From contig JAMOBD010000010.1 in the NCBI GenBank assembly GCA_039908345.1, positions 1 through 61,318 on the forward strand: a stretch of 61,318 bases of DNA, read 5' to 3'. Positions 52,690 through 60,325 of this stretch are shown here, piece by piece. The position numbers and the translations under genes are program-made. The notes beneath the pieces are model-generated. The model was given only the letters and a program-made list of their open reading frames with translations. It ran no database searches and was not told the origin of the DNA. Numbering within the stretch: the first letter of the stretch is position 1; every line of letters starts with the position of its first letter. This DNA comes from Magnetospirillum sp. WYHS-4. Its GTDB lineage: Bacteria > Pseudomonadota > Alphaproteobacteria > Rhodospirillales > GLO-3.

Positions 52690-55014
52690 TTACTTCTTGG
52701 CGGGAGCGGCCGGTTCAGCGGCCTTCACGCGCTTGGCCCCGTTCTGCTCGAGGTAGGTCTTGGCGCGCAGACCGATGTCGGCGGCCTTGACCTGGTACTG
52801 GAACCACTGCTGGGCATTCAGGGTGGCGGCCTGCCAATCCTGCTTGCCAGCACCTTCTTCGGACTTCTTCTTCCACTCGTCAGCGAACTTGAGCTGCTCG
52901 GTGGCGTCCTCGACCATCGCGACGACGGGCTTGAAGTCCTGGAAGTTATGCTCGGTGATGAACTTCACCACGCTGTCGATCACACCTTGGGTGGCCACGT
53001 TCTGCTCGACCTGTTTCTTGTAGTCGGCATCGGTATAGGCCTGGCCCTCGGAGATCTTCGCGGAGGCCTCCTGGTAGCCCTTCGGCTTGACCAGCAGGTA
53101 ACCCTGCATCTCCAGGTGCAGCGCGGAGCAGAACTCCGTGCAGTAGTACGGATAGACGCCCGCCTTGTCGGCGACGATGGTGGCCGAGGCGGTCTTGCCC
53201 GGCTCCAGCGACAGGTTGGCGTTGGTGCCGAAGATGGCGAAACCGTGGGTTTCGTCTTCCGCGCGCTCCAGGTTGGTGATGTGGATGCTCACCGTCTCGC
53301 CTTCCTCGACCTCGATGATTTCGGGGTTGAAGTGCGAGCGGATCGCCGTGGCGTAGACATGGACCACACCGTCCTTGCGCTCGATCTTCTCGCGGCCCGG
53401 CAGGGTGCGGAATTCGGAACGCTCGTTGGTGCGGCTGTTGGTGCCGCTCTTGTAGGCGATCTCGGGCTTCAGGCGATCGGCCTTGATGGCCACCGCGTAG
53501 TGCGGCTCGCCCAGCGGCAGCGGCATGTCGTACAGCAGCTCCATCTTGTCGCCGCTGATGTCGATCAGCTGGTGGTTCTGCGGATGCAGGGGACCGACCG
53601 GATTGAAGCGGTCGATGGCCAGCTTGTTCAGCGACACCAGGTACTTACCCTGCGGCGTCACGGAATCGCCTTCCATCGACATCAAGTGGCCGATGTTGTA
53701 GTGGACGGAAATCTTGTCCAGTACCTTGCCTTCGCAGTAGTTCCACTTGGTGACCTGGCTGTCCACGTAGATGGAGGTGTAGACCACGCAGGGCTTGGAA
53801 TCGTACTGGGTGTGCAGGGGGCCGAGGCCGACCTGCACCTGGGTGTGCAGCGACTTCTTGAGGTCCAGGATGGGGATGCCGTAGGCGTCCTTGCCTGCGA
53901 AGTCCTTGGCCTCGGTCAGGGCCTTGATCTTCTCGAAGCTGTAGACCGAAGCGTGGGTGTCCAGCTTGCCGGACACGATCACGAACTTGCCGTCCGGGCT
54001 CACGTCCGCGCCGTGCGGGGACTTGGGCTCGGGGATCAGGAACAGCACGCCTTCGGCGGCCGTCACGTCCATCGGCAGCACCTTCATGCCATTGATCTCT
54101 TTGGCCTTTCCGGCCTTGACGAGTTCTTCGGCCTTCTTCCAGTTCACGACGTGCAGGAAGTCGGTGTCCTTCTGGGAGCAGCCGGCTTCGAAGGGCGGGC
54201 GACCGCGCTCGATACCGCCGACATAACGCTCGGAGCAGAAGGAGTTGGTGAAGGACCAGCCGTCGGACGGACCCTTGCCGAAGTCGGACAGGTCCTGGCT
54301 GTACGGCGGCAGTTCGAGCGAGAAGGATTCCTCGGGAACGATCCGGCCCTTCTTGCGGTCGAACTTCCAGTAGGTGATGGCGCCGCGATACTTCTCGTTG
54401 AATTCCGAGAGCGGCACGAAGTCGTTGGTCAGCGGCGCGGCGTACTGCGTCGGCTCGAGCACGTAGTCGGTATTGGGCGACACGAAGGCGCCGCCGTGTT
54501 CGGACTTCATGATCGGGTTGACGACGATCTGCTTGGTCTCGAAGTCGTGCAGGTCGATGACCGCGATGCGGGGGTTGTTCTTGTCGTTGATGAACAGGAA
54601 CTGCCCGTCGTACTCGCCGTTGGTTTCCGAGATGGCGGGGTGATGGGTATCGCCGAAAAGGATGTCCTTCCCGTTGATCTTGCCCTGCGCCAGCACGGCC
54701 TTCGATTCGTCGTCGTAGCCGTAGCCCTGCCAGGGCTCCGGCGTGAAGACGCCGATGTACTTGAGGATGCGCATGGACGGAATGCCATACACGATCACCT
54801 GGCCGCTCTGGCCGCCCGAGCTGAACACGATGAATTCATCGCGCTTGCCGGTCGGCACGTAGGTCTTGGCCGCGGCCAGGACGTCCTTCTCCGTCAGCCC
54901 ACGACGCTTCATCACGTCGTTGAGCTTCTCGGCCGACCACGCATCGGCGCCCGCGGCAAGGCTGAAGCCCACCGCGGTCAGCGTGATCAACGCCTTCCTG
55001 TAAAAGGATTTCAT
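52690..55014 (-). CDS. nosZ: Nitrous-oxide reductase NosZ (clade II / atypical type)
   Basis: A 774-residue multicopper enzyme that reduces N2O to N2 in the periplasm. A plain Sec signal peptide (about 1-28, AWSAEK) without a twin arginine marks the clade II form. CuZ ligands lie in a seven-bladed propeller: DTHHPAISE, SEHGGAF, SPHGADVSPDG, LGPLHTQ, NIGHLMSMEGD and GEPHYAV. The CuA domain has His590, then YYCTEFCSALHLEM (Cys625, Cys629, His633, Met636). A helical, charged extension of about 130 residues follows (about 645-774) with no haem motif. Preceded by an FNR/Dnr-type palindrome; a strong hairpin follows the stop. Confidence 0.96.
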   Translation of the reverse strand: MKSFYRKALITLTAVGFSLAAGADAWSAEKLNDVMKRRGLTEKDVLAAAKTYVPTGKRDEFIVFSSGGQSGQVIVYGIPSMRILKYIGVFTPEPWQGYGYDDESKAVLAQGKINGKDILFGDTHHPAISETNGEYDGQFLFINDKNNPRIAVIDLHDFETKQIVVNPIMKSEHGGAFVSPNTDYVLEPTQYAAPLTNDFVPLSEFNEKYRGAITYWKFDRKKGRIVPEESFSLELPPYSQDLSDFGKGPSDGWSFTNSFCSERYVGGIERGRPPFEAGCSQKDTDFLHVVNWKKAEELVKAGKAKEINGMKVLPMDVTAAEGVLFLIPEPKSPHGADVSPDGKFVIVSGKLDTHASVYSFEKIKALTEAKDFAGKDAYGIPILDLKKSLHTQVQVGLGPLHTQYDSKPCVVYTSIYVDSQVTKWNYCEGKVLDKISVHYNIGHLMSMEGDSVTPQGKYLVSLNKLAIDRFNPVGPLHPQNHQLIDISGDKMELLYDMPLPLGEPHYAVAIKADRLKPEIAYKSGTNSRTNERSEFRTLPGREKIERKDGVVHVYATAIRSHFNPEIIEVEEGETVSIHITNLERAEDETHGFAIFGTNANLSLEPGKTASATIVADKAGVYPYYCTEFCSALHLEMQGYLLVKPKGYQEASAKISEGQAYTDADYKKQVEQNVATQGVIDSVVKFITEHNFQDFKPVVAMVEDATEQLKFADEWKKKSEEGAGKQDWQAATLNAQQWFQYQVKAADIGLRAKTYLEQNGAKRVKAAEPAAPAKK

Positions 55015-55137
55015 GGATAGGTACCTTCCTCGTTTGACTCGATTCTCGACAGCATCCGGCCAACGGTGGGCTCACCGAATGGCACTCCGCCGCTTCTTGA
55101 TCGGCAGCGGTTTATCGTGCAAAGCATGTATAACTCA

Positions 55138-55151
55138 TTGACGGCGGTCAA
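55138..55151. promoter_or_regulatory. FNR/Dnr-type palindrome between nosZ and sco
   Basis: TTGAC-GGCG-GTCAA is a perfect inverted repeat and fits TTGAY-N4-RTCAA used by FNR/Anr/Dnr regulators. For nosZ (minus), GATAAA lies 21 bases past the box, as in class II FNR promoters; for sco (plus), TAGAAC lies at a similar distance. It is 124 bp from the nosZ ATG and 73 bp from the sco ATG. The regulator is not encoded in the window. Confidence 0.65.
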
Positions 55152-55223
55152 CCCCTCCTAAAGTCTTACACTTAGAACAATGAAAGCCTTGCTTCCAATA
55201 CCTCTGACCTTCAGGAAATTGTC

Positions 55224-55808
55224 ATGTTGTTGCGACGAAACTTTCTTCACGCCTTGGCCTCGTTCGGAGCTTGGCTGGCCCTCTCGCCAGACTCCCTTTC
55301 CGCGGCCGAGCCTCAGATCGGGGGCCGATTCATCCTGAGCGATCATACGGGACGGATCGTCACCGACCAGGACTTCCATGGGAAGTTCATGCTGATCTTC
55401 TTTGGTTACACCTTCTGTCCGGACATCTGCCCGACCGCCTTGGGAACCGTCGCCGAGGCGTTGGCCCGGCTGGACGGGGCGGAGGCGGACCGGCTGACCC
55501 CTGTCTTCGTCACCGTCGACCCGGAACGGGACACCGCGGCCCGGCTGCGCGAGTTCGTCGGACATTTCCATCCGCGCTTGGTGGGCCTGACCGGCAATCC
55601 CGAAATGATCGAACGGATGACCCGTACCTACAAGGTGACCTACCGCAAGGTTCCCGGCGCCCAGGGCGCCGCCCCCGACGAATACCTGATCGACCATTCG
55701 GCCGGGCTTTACCTGATGGACCGCGAGGGCAGGTTCCGTGTCAAGTTCCTGCACGGCATGGGGCCGGAGGAACTGGCGCGCCGCCTCAGGGAAGAACTGT
55801 CGCGTTGA
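55224..55808 (+). CDS. Sco/SenC copper-binding protein
   Basis: A 194-residue thioredoxin-like protein: N-terminal signal or anchor (about 5-27), then the copper-binding FCPDIC (Cys65, Cys69) and the distal His158 in IDHSAG. Sco proteins load copper into CuA sites, usually of cytochrome oxidase. NosZ also has a CuA site and this gene is divergent from nosZ across an FNR-type box, so a role in NosZ maturation is plausible, especially as no nosL is present. Its 3' end overlaps the convergent kinase gene by 23 bp. Confidence 0.9.
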   Translation: MLLRRNFLHALASFGAWLALSPDSLSAAEPQIGGRFILSDHTGRIVTDQDFHGKFMLIFFGYTFCPDICPTALGTVAEALARLDGAEADRLTPVFVTVDPERDTAARLREFVGHFHPRLVGLTGNPEMIERMTRTYKVTYRKVPGAQGAAPDEYLIDHSAGLYLMDREGRFRVKFLHGMGPEELARRLREELSR

Positions 55809-57966
55809 CGCCGAAGATCCGGGTCCGTTCGGGCGGGAAGGTGACCACCGCCGTGGTCCCCTTTCCCACTTGGCTGCGCAGTTCCAGGGTGGCGCCGTGC
55901 AATTCCGCCAACCGCGTGGCGAGCGGCAGGCCAAGTCCGGCCCCCTCGTAGCGCCGGGCCAGGGAACCATCGGCCTGGCCGAACGGCAGCATCACTTTTT
56001 CCATATCCGATTCGTCGATGCCGATTCCCGTATCGGCGACCGAAAAGACGAACCGGCCCCGGTCGTCGAGACGGGCATCGATGGCGACTTGACCACCGTC
56101 GGGCGTGAACTTGACGGCGTTGGACAGCAGGTTGAGCAGGATCTGCTTGACCCGCGTTTCATCCGCCACCAGCGCCGCCTGGACTTTCTGCACCGTCACC
56201 GGCACGGCCAAGCTGTGAGTGCCGGCCCGTTCGGCGACCAGTCGGCGGCATGCATCGACCATCCGTTCCACATCGATGGGCGCTTCGTGCAGTTCCAGCT
56301 TGCCCACCTCGATGCGCGACACGTCCAGAATATCGTTGATCAGGTTCAGGAGATGGCGCCCGGAATCGTTGATGTCCTTGGCGTACTCCGCATATTGCGG
56401 CGCGCCGATCTTGCCGAAGATCTCGGCCACCAGGAGATCGGAGAAGCCGATGATGGAATTCAGCGGCGTGCGCAGTTCGTGGCTCATGTTGGCCAGGAAT
56501 TCGGTCTTGCTGCGGTTGGCGAACTCGGCCAGTTCCTTGGCCCGTTCCAGGTCGGCCTCGACACGCTTGCGTTCGATGATGCCGGCCAAGGTGTTGGCAA
56601 CGGTGCGCAGGAAGCGGTCCTCCCGCTCGTCCCAGGGATGCCCTTCGCGAACATAGATGTTCAGAACCCCCTTCACCTCCCGATCGGTCATGATGGGCAC
56701 GCAATAGTGGCCGTGCGGCTTCATGCCCTCGAAGACGGCATCGTGGGTATGGTCGATGGCGTTGCAGAACACCACGTCGCCCTTTTCGGCGGCACGGCCG
56801 CAGACGCAATAGCCGAAGGACACGCCCTTGCAGACCCGGCAGACGTCGTCGCTGAGCCCGTGCTGCACCCGCATGACCAGGGTATTGGGCGCATCGCCCA
56901 GCGTGAAGATGCAGCCCTTGGCGTCCAGGGCCAGGAAGGGCACCTGAGTCAGTTGCAGCAGGGCTTCCTCCAGGATGCGTTCCAGGGAGGCACCGGACAG
57001 GGATAGGCGCTGGATGGCGTTGACCACCTGCTGGAAGACCAAGTCTTGCTGGATCTGCGCCTCGGCCCGCTCGCGGACCACGATCTCCTTGCGCAGTTCG
57101 GCGGTCCGGGCCTCGACACGACTTTCCAGGTCTTCGTTGGCCTCCTGAAGCGCCTTCTGGGCCTCCTTCAACTCGGTGACGTCGGTACAGATGCCTACCA
57201 CGCCGCCCTGGACCGTCAATCTTTCCCGCCCTTGGATCCAACGCCCGTCAGGCAGGCGGAGCAGGAAACCCTGGGGGCTTGGGTTGCGGTGCTGGGCGAG
57301 GCGCAGGCGTCGCCAAGCGGGGGCTTCGTAGGGCCCGCCTGGAAAATGGCCGGCGGCAATGGCTTCGTCGACGATTTCCGCGAAGGGAGTACCGGGCACC
57401 AGCTTGCCGGCCAGATGGGGAAAGAGGGTCCGGTAGCGGTCGTTGCACACCACCAGACGGTCGTCCGCGTCGTAGAGCACGAAGCCCTCGGAAACGCTGG
57501 AGATGGCCTCGCCCATCTGGCGTTCCATCTGGCGCACCCGTGCTTCTGAAAGGCGCAAGGCTTCCTCGGTCCGCGCCTCCTCGACCACGCGATCGACTAC
57601 GGCGGAAAGCAGGTCCACCCAGCGCTGGTCCGGATCTTTGGCGATGTAGTCGCGAGCCCCCCGCTTCATGGCCTCGACGGCCACCGCCTCGCCGCCGGCG
57701 CTGGTCACCATGACCGCCGGAACGGAAATTCCCGCATAGGCCATGTCGGCCAGAATTTCCAGGCCGTCCTTACCCGGCAGATGGTAGTCGACGATCACCG
57801 CGTCGAAAGGCGCCGCCGCCAAACGGCGAATACCTTCCTCGCCGTTTTCGACGACCTCCAGATCGTAATGGCCCGCCGCAAGCCGCTCGCGCGCCCGGCG
57901 CGCCAAGGCGGCATCGTCCTCGATGTAAAGCAGCCTGACTCGTTCCGCGCCATTCCTGGGCACCAT
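55786..57966 (-). CDS. REC-PAS-GAF hybrid histidine kinase with cysteine-rich GAF
   Basis: A 726-residue soluble kinase. Receiver (about 10-130) with the acceptor in VIVDYHLPGKDG; PAS (about 145-265); coiled coil; GAF-like domain (about 310-470); HisKA with SHELRTPLNSII (His496); HATPase with SNAVKFTPDGG, DTGIGI and GAGLGLPLA. The GAF part has an unusual cluster of cysteines, DVCRVC, GYCVCGRAAEKG, VVFC and HYCVPI, that could bind a metal or iron-sulfur centre. It follows hypC by 16 bp and probably shares its transcript. No membrane segment. Start ATG at 57966 lacks a strong ribosome site. Confidence 0.87.
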   Translation of the reverse strand: MVPRNGAERVRLLYIEDDAALARRARERLAAGHYDLEVVENGEEGIRRLAAAPFDAVIVDYHLPGKDGLEILADMAYAGISVPAVMVTSAGGEAVAVEAMKRGARDYIAKDPDQRWVDLLSAVVDRVVEEARTEEALRLSEARVRQMERQMGEAISSVSEGFVLYDADDRLVVCNDRYRTLFPHLAGKLVPGTPFAEIVDEAIAAGHFPGGPYEAPAWRRLRLAQHRNPSPQGFLLRLPDGRWIQGRERLTVQGGVVGICTDVTELKEAQKALQEANEDLESRVEARTAELRKEIVVRERAEAQIQQDLVFQQVVNAIQRLSLSGASLERILEEALLQLTQVPFLALDAKGCIFTLGDAPNTLVMRVQHGLSDDVCRVCKGVSFGYCVCGRAAEKGDVVFCNAIDHTHDAVFEGMKPHGHYCVPIMTDREVKGVLNIYVREGHPWDEREDRFLRTVANTLAGIIERKRVEADLERAKELAEFANRSKTEFLANMSHELRTPLNSIIGFSDLLVAEIFGKIGAPQYAEYAKDINDSGRHLLNLINDILDVSRIEVGKLELHEAPIDVERMVDACRRLVAERAGTHSLAVPVTVQKVQAALVADETRVKQILLNLLSNAVKFTPDGGQVAIDARLDDRGRFVFSVADTGIGIDESDMEKVMLPFGQADGSLARRYEGAGLGLPLATRLAELHGATLELRSQVGKGTTAVVTFPPERTRIFGVNATVLP

Positions 57967-57982
57967 GAACCCCGCGCCCCGG

Positions 57983-58219
57983 TCAGAGAGTGATTTCTTC
58001 GCCGGCCAGAAGCTGATCGTACAGCTTCCAGGTCTCCTCGGCTTCGTCGGCCGGAATCCGCCGCACGGCCAACCCCAGGTTGATCAGGACGTACTCCCCC
58101 GGAGAGGGCAGATCGTCCATCATGAAGGCGAGACTGGCCGTCCGCTCGACGCCCTTGGCGCTGCAGCGGGCCACCAGCCCGGTCACTTCCTCGACCCGCA
58201 TGGGAATGGTCAGGCACAT
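57983..58219 (-). CDS. hypC: HypC/HupF-type hydrogenase maturation chaperone, no hydrogenase nearby
   Basis: A 78-residue HypC: the start MCLTIPMRV carries the essential Cys2, exposed after Met removal, and GEYVLINLGLAVRRI matches the OB-fold core. HypC carries the Fe(CN)2CO unit with HypD into the [NiFe] hydrogenase large subunit. ATG at 58219 is required for Cys2; an in-frame GTG nine bases upstream would bury it. No hydrogenase or other hyp genes are in the window; the downstream neighbour is the Cys-rich GAF kinase, which makes a signalling link conceivable. Confidence 0.85.
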   Translation of the reverse strand: MCLTIPMRVEEVTGLVARCSAKGVERTASLAFMMDDLPSPGEYVLINLGLAVRRIPADEAEETWKLYDQLLAGEEITL

Positions 58220-58408
58220 TTCGGTCACCTACTCCGGAAAGACTCTATCATGGCCCCGACCTGCTGCCCAGCTTAGTGCAATGGAATCATCACGGTAAAG
58301 TCAAAATTTGTCGCATTTTATCATAATGTCCCTTATTCCCGCGGCCAGGACCGCCTTGCTTGGCCACCTTCCCGCGACTACCATCGTCCGGGGAAATAGG
58401 GGACGGGG

Positions 58409-60325
58409 ATGGCGGATCATTTTTGGCGGTGGCTCAGCCAGGGGGTGGCAATAGGCATCGGATTTTCCCCCGCCTGCCTTACAACTATCGCACAGCCAGC
58501 CTCGGCGGCCGATTCCTTCATCGACACCCGTGGACAGGTTCACCACTTCGGCAACGAACTGCCGCCGATCCCCTCCTATGCGGACATTGCGATCGCCCCC
58601 AGCGTCTTTTCCTACCGCCGCGATTCCGTGCCCGCCTACGACCCCTGGTCCGCCGCCGTCGGCCGCCCCGTCAACGGAGTGGCGACTCTGGGTGGCTTCG
58701 AGAGCCAGGCCAACATCCTGACCGTCGGCCTGCGCGCCGATGCCACCCGGGGAGCGTCGCGCGTCGGGGCAGCGGCCAGGGGCGAGAAGGCCCATGCCTA
58801 TGAGGACGGCGCCGGCCGCCGCACTCCCCACAACTACCGCCGCAACACAGAATATCTGGACCTGGGCCATGGCGAGGCCAAGGATGGCGCCCTGTCCCTC
58901 CATGCCTTTCGCGACCGCATGGACGACTTCCGCATTCCCAGCTACGGCGTGGACGGGGACATCATCGAGCGGGACTACGGCCGCCTGAGCTTCGACAAGA
59001 CCGGGCTGTCGGGCCCCCTGGCGACCGTGACGGCCGGCATGTCCTTCACCAACGTGCATGTCGTGGCCGACAATTTCCGCCTGCGCACGCCGGGGTCGCT
59101 CCAGCTCGAATACGTCCTGGACTACCAGGAAGCCAAGTTCGACGTCCTGGCCACCCGGCCCGACTTCGGCGGCACCACCAGCCTGGGCTACGACCTGAGC
59201 TGGGGCCGCCACGTCTACATGATGTACAACCGGGAAATGGGGCCCAGCGTGGTCACTTCTTATCGCATCCCGGACGTGGAGACGCTGCGCACCGGCCTGT
59301 CGCTCGGCCACCGCCGCGACCTGGCCGGCACCGACGTGCAGGGGGCCTTGCGCTACGACGTGGTGGCCAAGGACCCGCAGGACGTCCACAACCGGCCGCG
59401 GGCCACCGGTTCGCAAGATCTTTACAACCTCTCGGCCCAGGAACTCTACGACCGCTACTACGGCCCCGGCCAGGACACCTACCGCATCGAGCACGACCTG
59501 AGCGCCCGCTTGCGGGCCGAACGCCCCGTCGGGCCGACGCAATCCTTCGTCGACATCAAGCGTTTCGTGCGGATGGCCGGCGACGGCGAACGCTACCTCG
59601 GCAACTCGGGCGGCGTGGCGACGCTGCAGGTGGGCAACCCAGGCCTCGATTCCGAAAAGCACTACACGGCCGAACTGGGCACGGCCGCCACCGGCGGCGG
59701 CTACAAGGGCTACGGCCTGGCCTCGCCCGTCGGGGCCTGGCGCGTCGCGGGCAGCGCCAGCCACGACCACGTGGAAGACTTCATCACCGCCGACCGCGCC
59801 CGCGGCCAAAGCGGCATTCGGCTGGCGGACAACGCCATCGTCTATCGCAACGTCACCGCCGAAATCGGCCGTCTGGAAGCCGATCTCCAGGCGATGGTCG
59901 CCGAAGGCTGGGGCGTCCGGCTCAACCTGGCGGGCAGCCGGGGCCGCAACACCTCGGACGAGCGGCCGCTCTACGGCGTACCGCCCCTGGAGGCCAACCT
60001 GTTCCTCGATACCTTCGGCGGTAGCCCGGAGGAAGGCTGGAACCTGGGCACGCGCCTGCGTGCCGTGCTGCCGCGCGGCGGAGTCGACGATTCCACCGCC
60101 ACCGGCGCCGGCATCGACCGGGCCGGCAAGGGCGACGGCTTCGCCACCCTCGACGTCTACGGCGGCTGGCGCCCCTTGCCCGGCCTGGCGTTGCGGGCCG
60201 GCATCGACAACCTGCTGGACCGGACCTACCACGAACACATCCAGCCCGCGCCCCAGACCCCCACCAGCCAATGGGCCTACGCCCCCGGCCGTTCCTGGTT
60301 CCTGCGCCTGGTCGCCAGCTTCTGA
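58409..60325 (+). CDS. TonB-dependent-receptor-like outer-membrane barrel without a clear plug
   Basis: A 638-residue outer-membrane protein. Residues about 1-34 form a signal peptide (ends PASAADS). The rest is strand-rich with many Tyr/Asp/Arg-alternating segments, contains NPGLDSEKHYTAELG, ends in DNLLDRTYHEHI and finishes with SWFLRLVASF, the aromatic C-terminus needed for barrel insertion. This resembles the NosA/OprC copper-receptor group. The usual N-terminal plug (about 130 residues with a VEVLRGP-type motif) is not recognisable; only about 65 residues precede the first barrel-like strand. Copper or metal uptake for NosZ is inference from context. Confidence 0.75.
   Translation: MADHFWRWLSQGVAIGIGFSPACLTTIAQPASAADSFIDTRGQVHHFGNELPPIPSYADIAIAPSVFSYRRDSVPAYDPWSAAVGRPVNGVATLGGFESQANILTVGLRADATRGASRVGAAARGEKAHAYEDGAGRRTPHNYRRNTEYLDLGHGEAKDGALSLHAFRDRMDDFRIPSYGVDGDIIERDYGRLSFDKTGLSGPLATVTAGMSFTNVHVVADNFRLRTPGSLQLEYVLDYQEAKFDVLATRPDFGGTTSLGYDLSWGRHVYMMYNREMGPSVVTSYRIPDVETLRTGLSLGHRRDLAGTDVQGALRYDVVAKDPQDVHNRPRATGSQDLYNLSAQELYDRYYGPGQDTYRIEHDLSARLRAERPVGPTQSFVDIKRFVRMAGDGERYLGNSGGVATLQVGNPGLDSEKHYTAELGTAATGGGYKGYGLASPVGAWRVAGSASHDHVEDFITADRARGQSGIRLADNAIVYRNVTAEIGRLEADLQAMVAEGWGVRLNLAGSRGRNTSDERPLYGVPPLEANLFLDTFGGSPEEGWNLGTRLRAVLPRGGVDDSTATGAGIDRAGKGDGFATLDVYGGWRPLPGLALRAGIDNLLDRTYHEHIQPAPQTPTSQWAYAPGRSWFLRLVASF

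Noticed and set aside
49960-55020. A 1686-codon plus-strand open frame opposite the nos genes
   Set aside because: It is antisense to nosZ, two cytochromes and nosB, is His/Gln/Gly-rich without motifs, and exists only because high GC removes stops from the opposite strand.
58301-60271. A 656-codon minus-strand frame opposite the receptor gene
   Set aside because: It is rich in Gly, Ala, Val and Arg, has no ribosome site or motif, and is a shadow of the beta-barrel gene.
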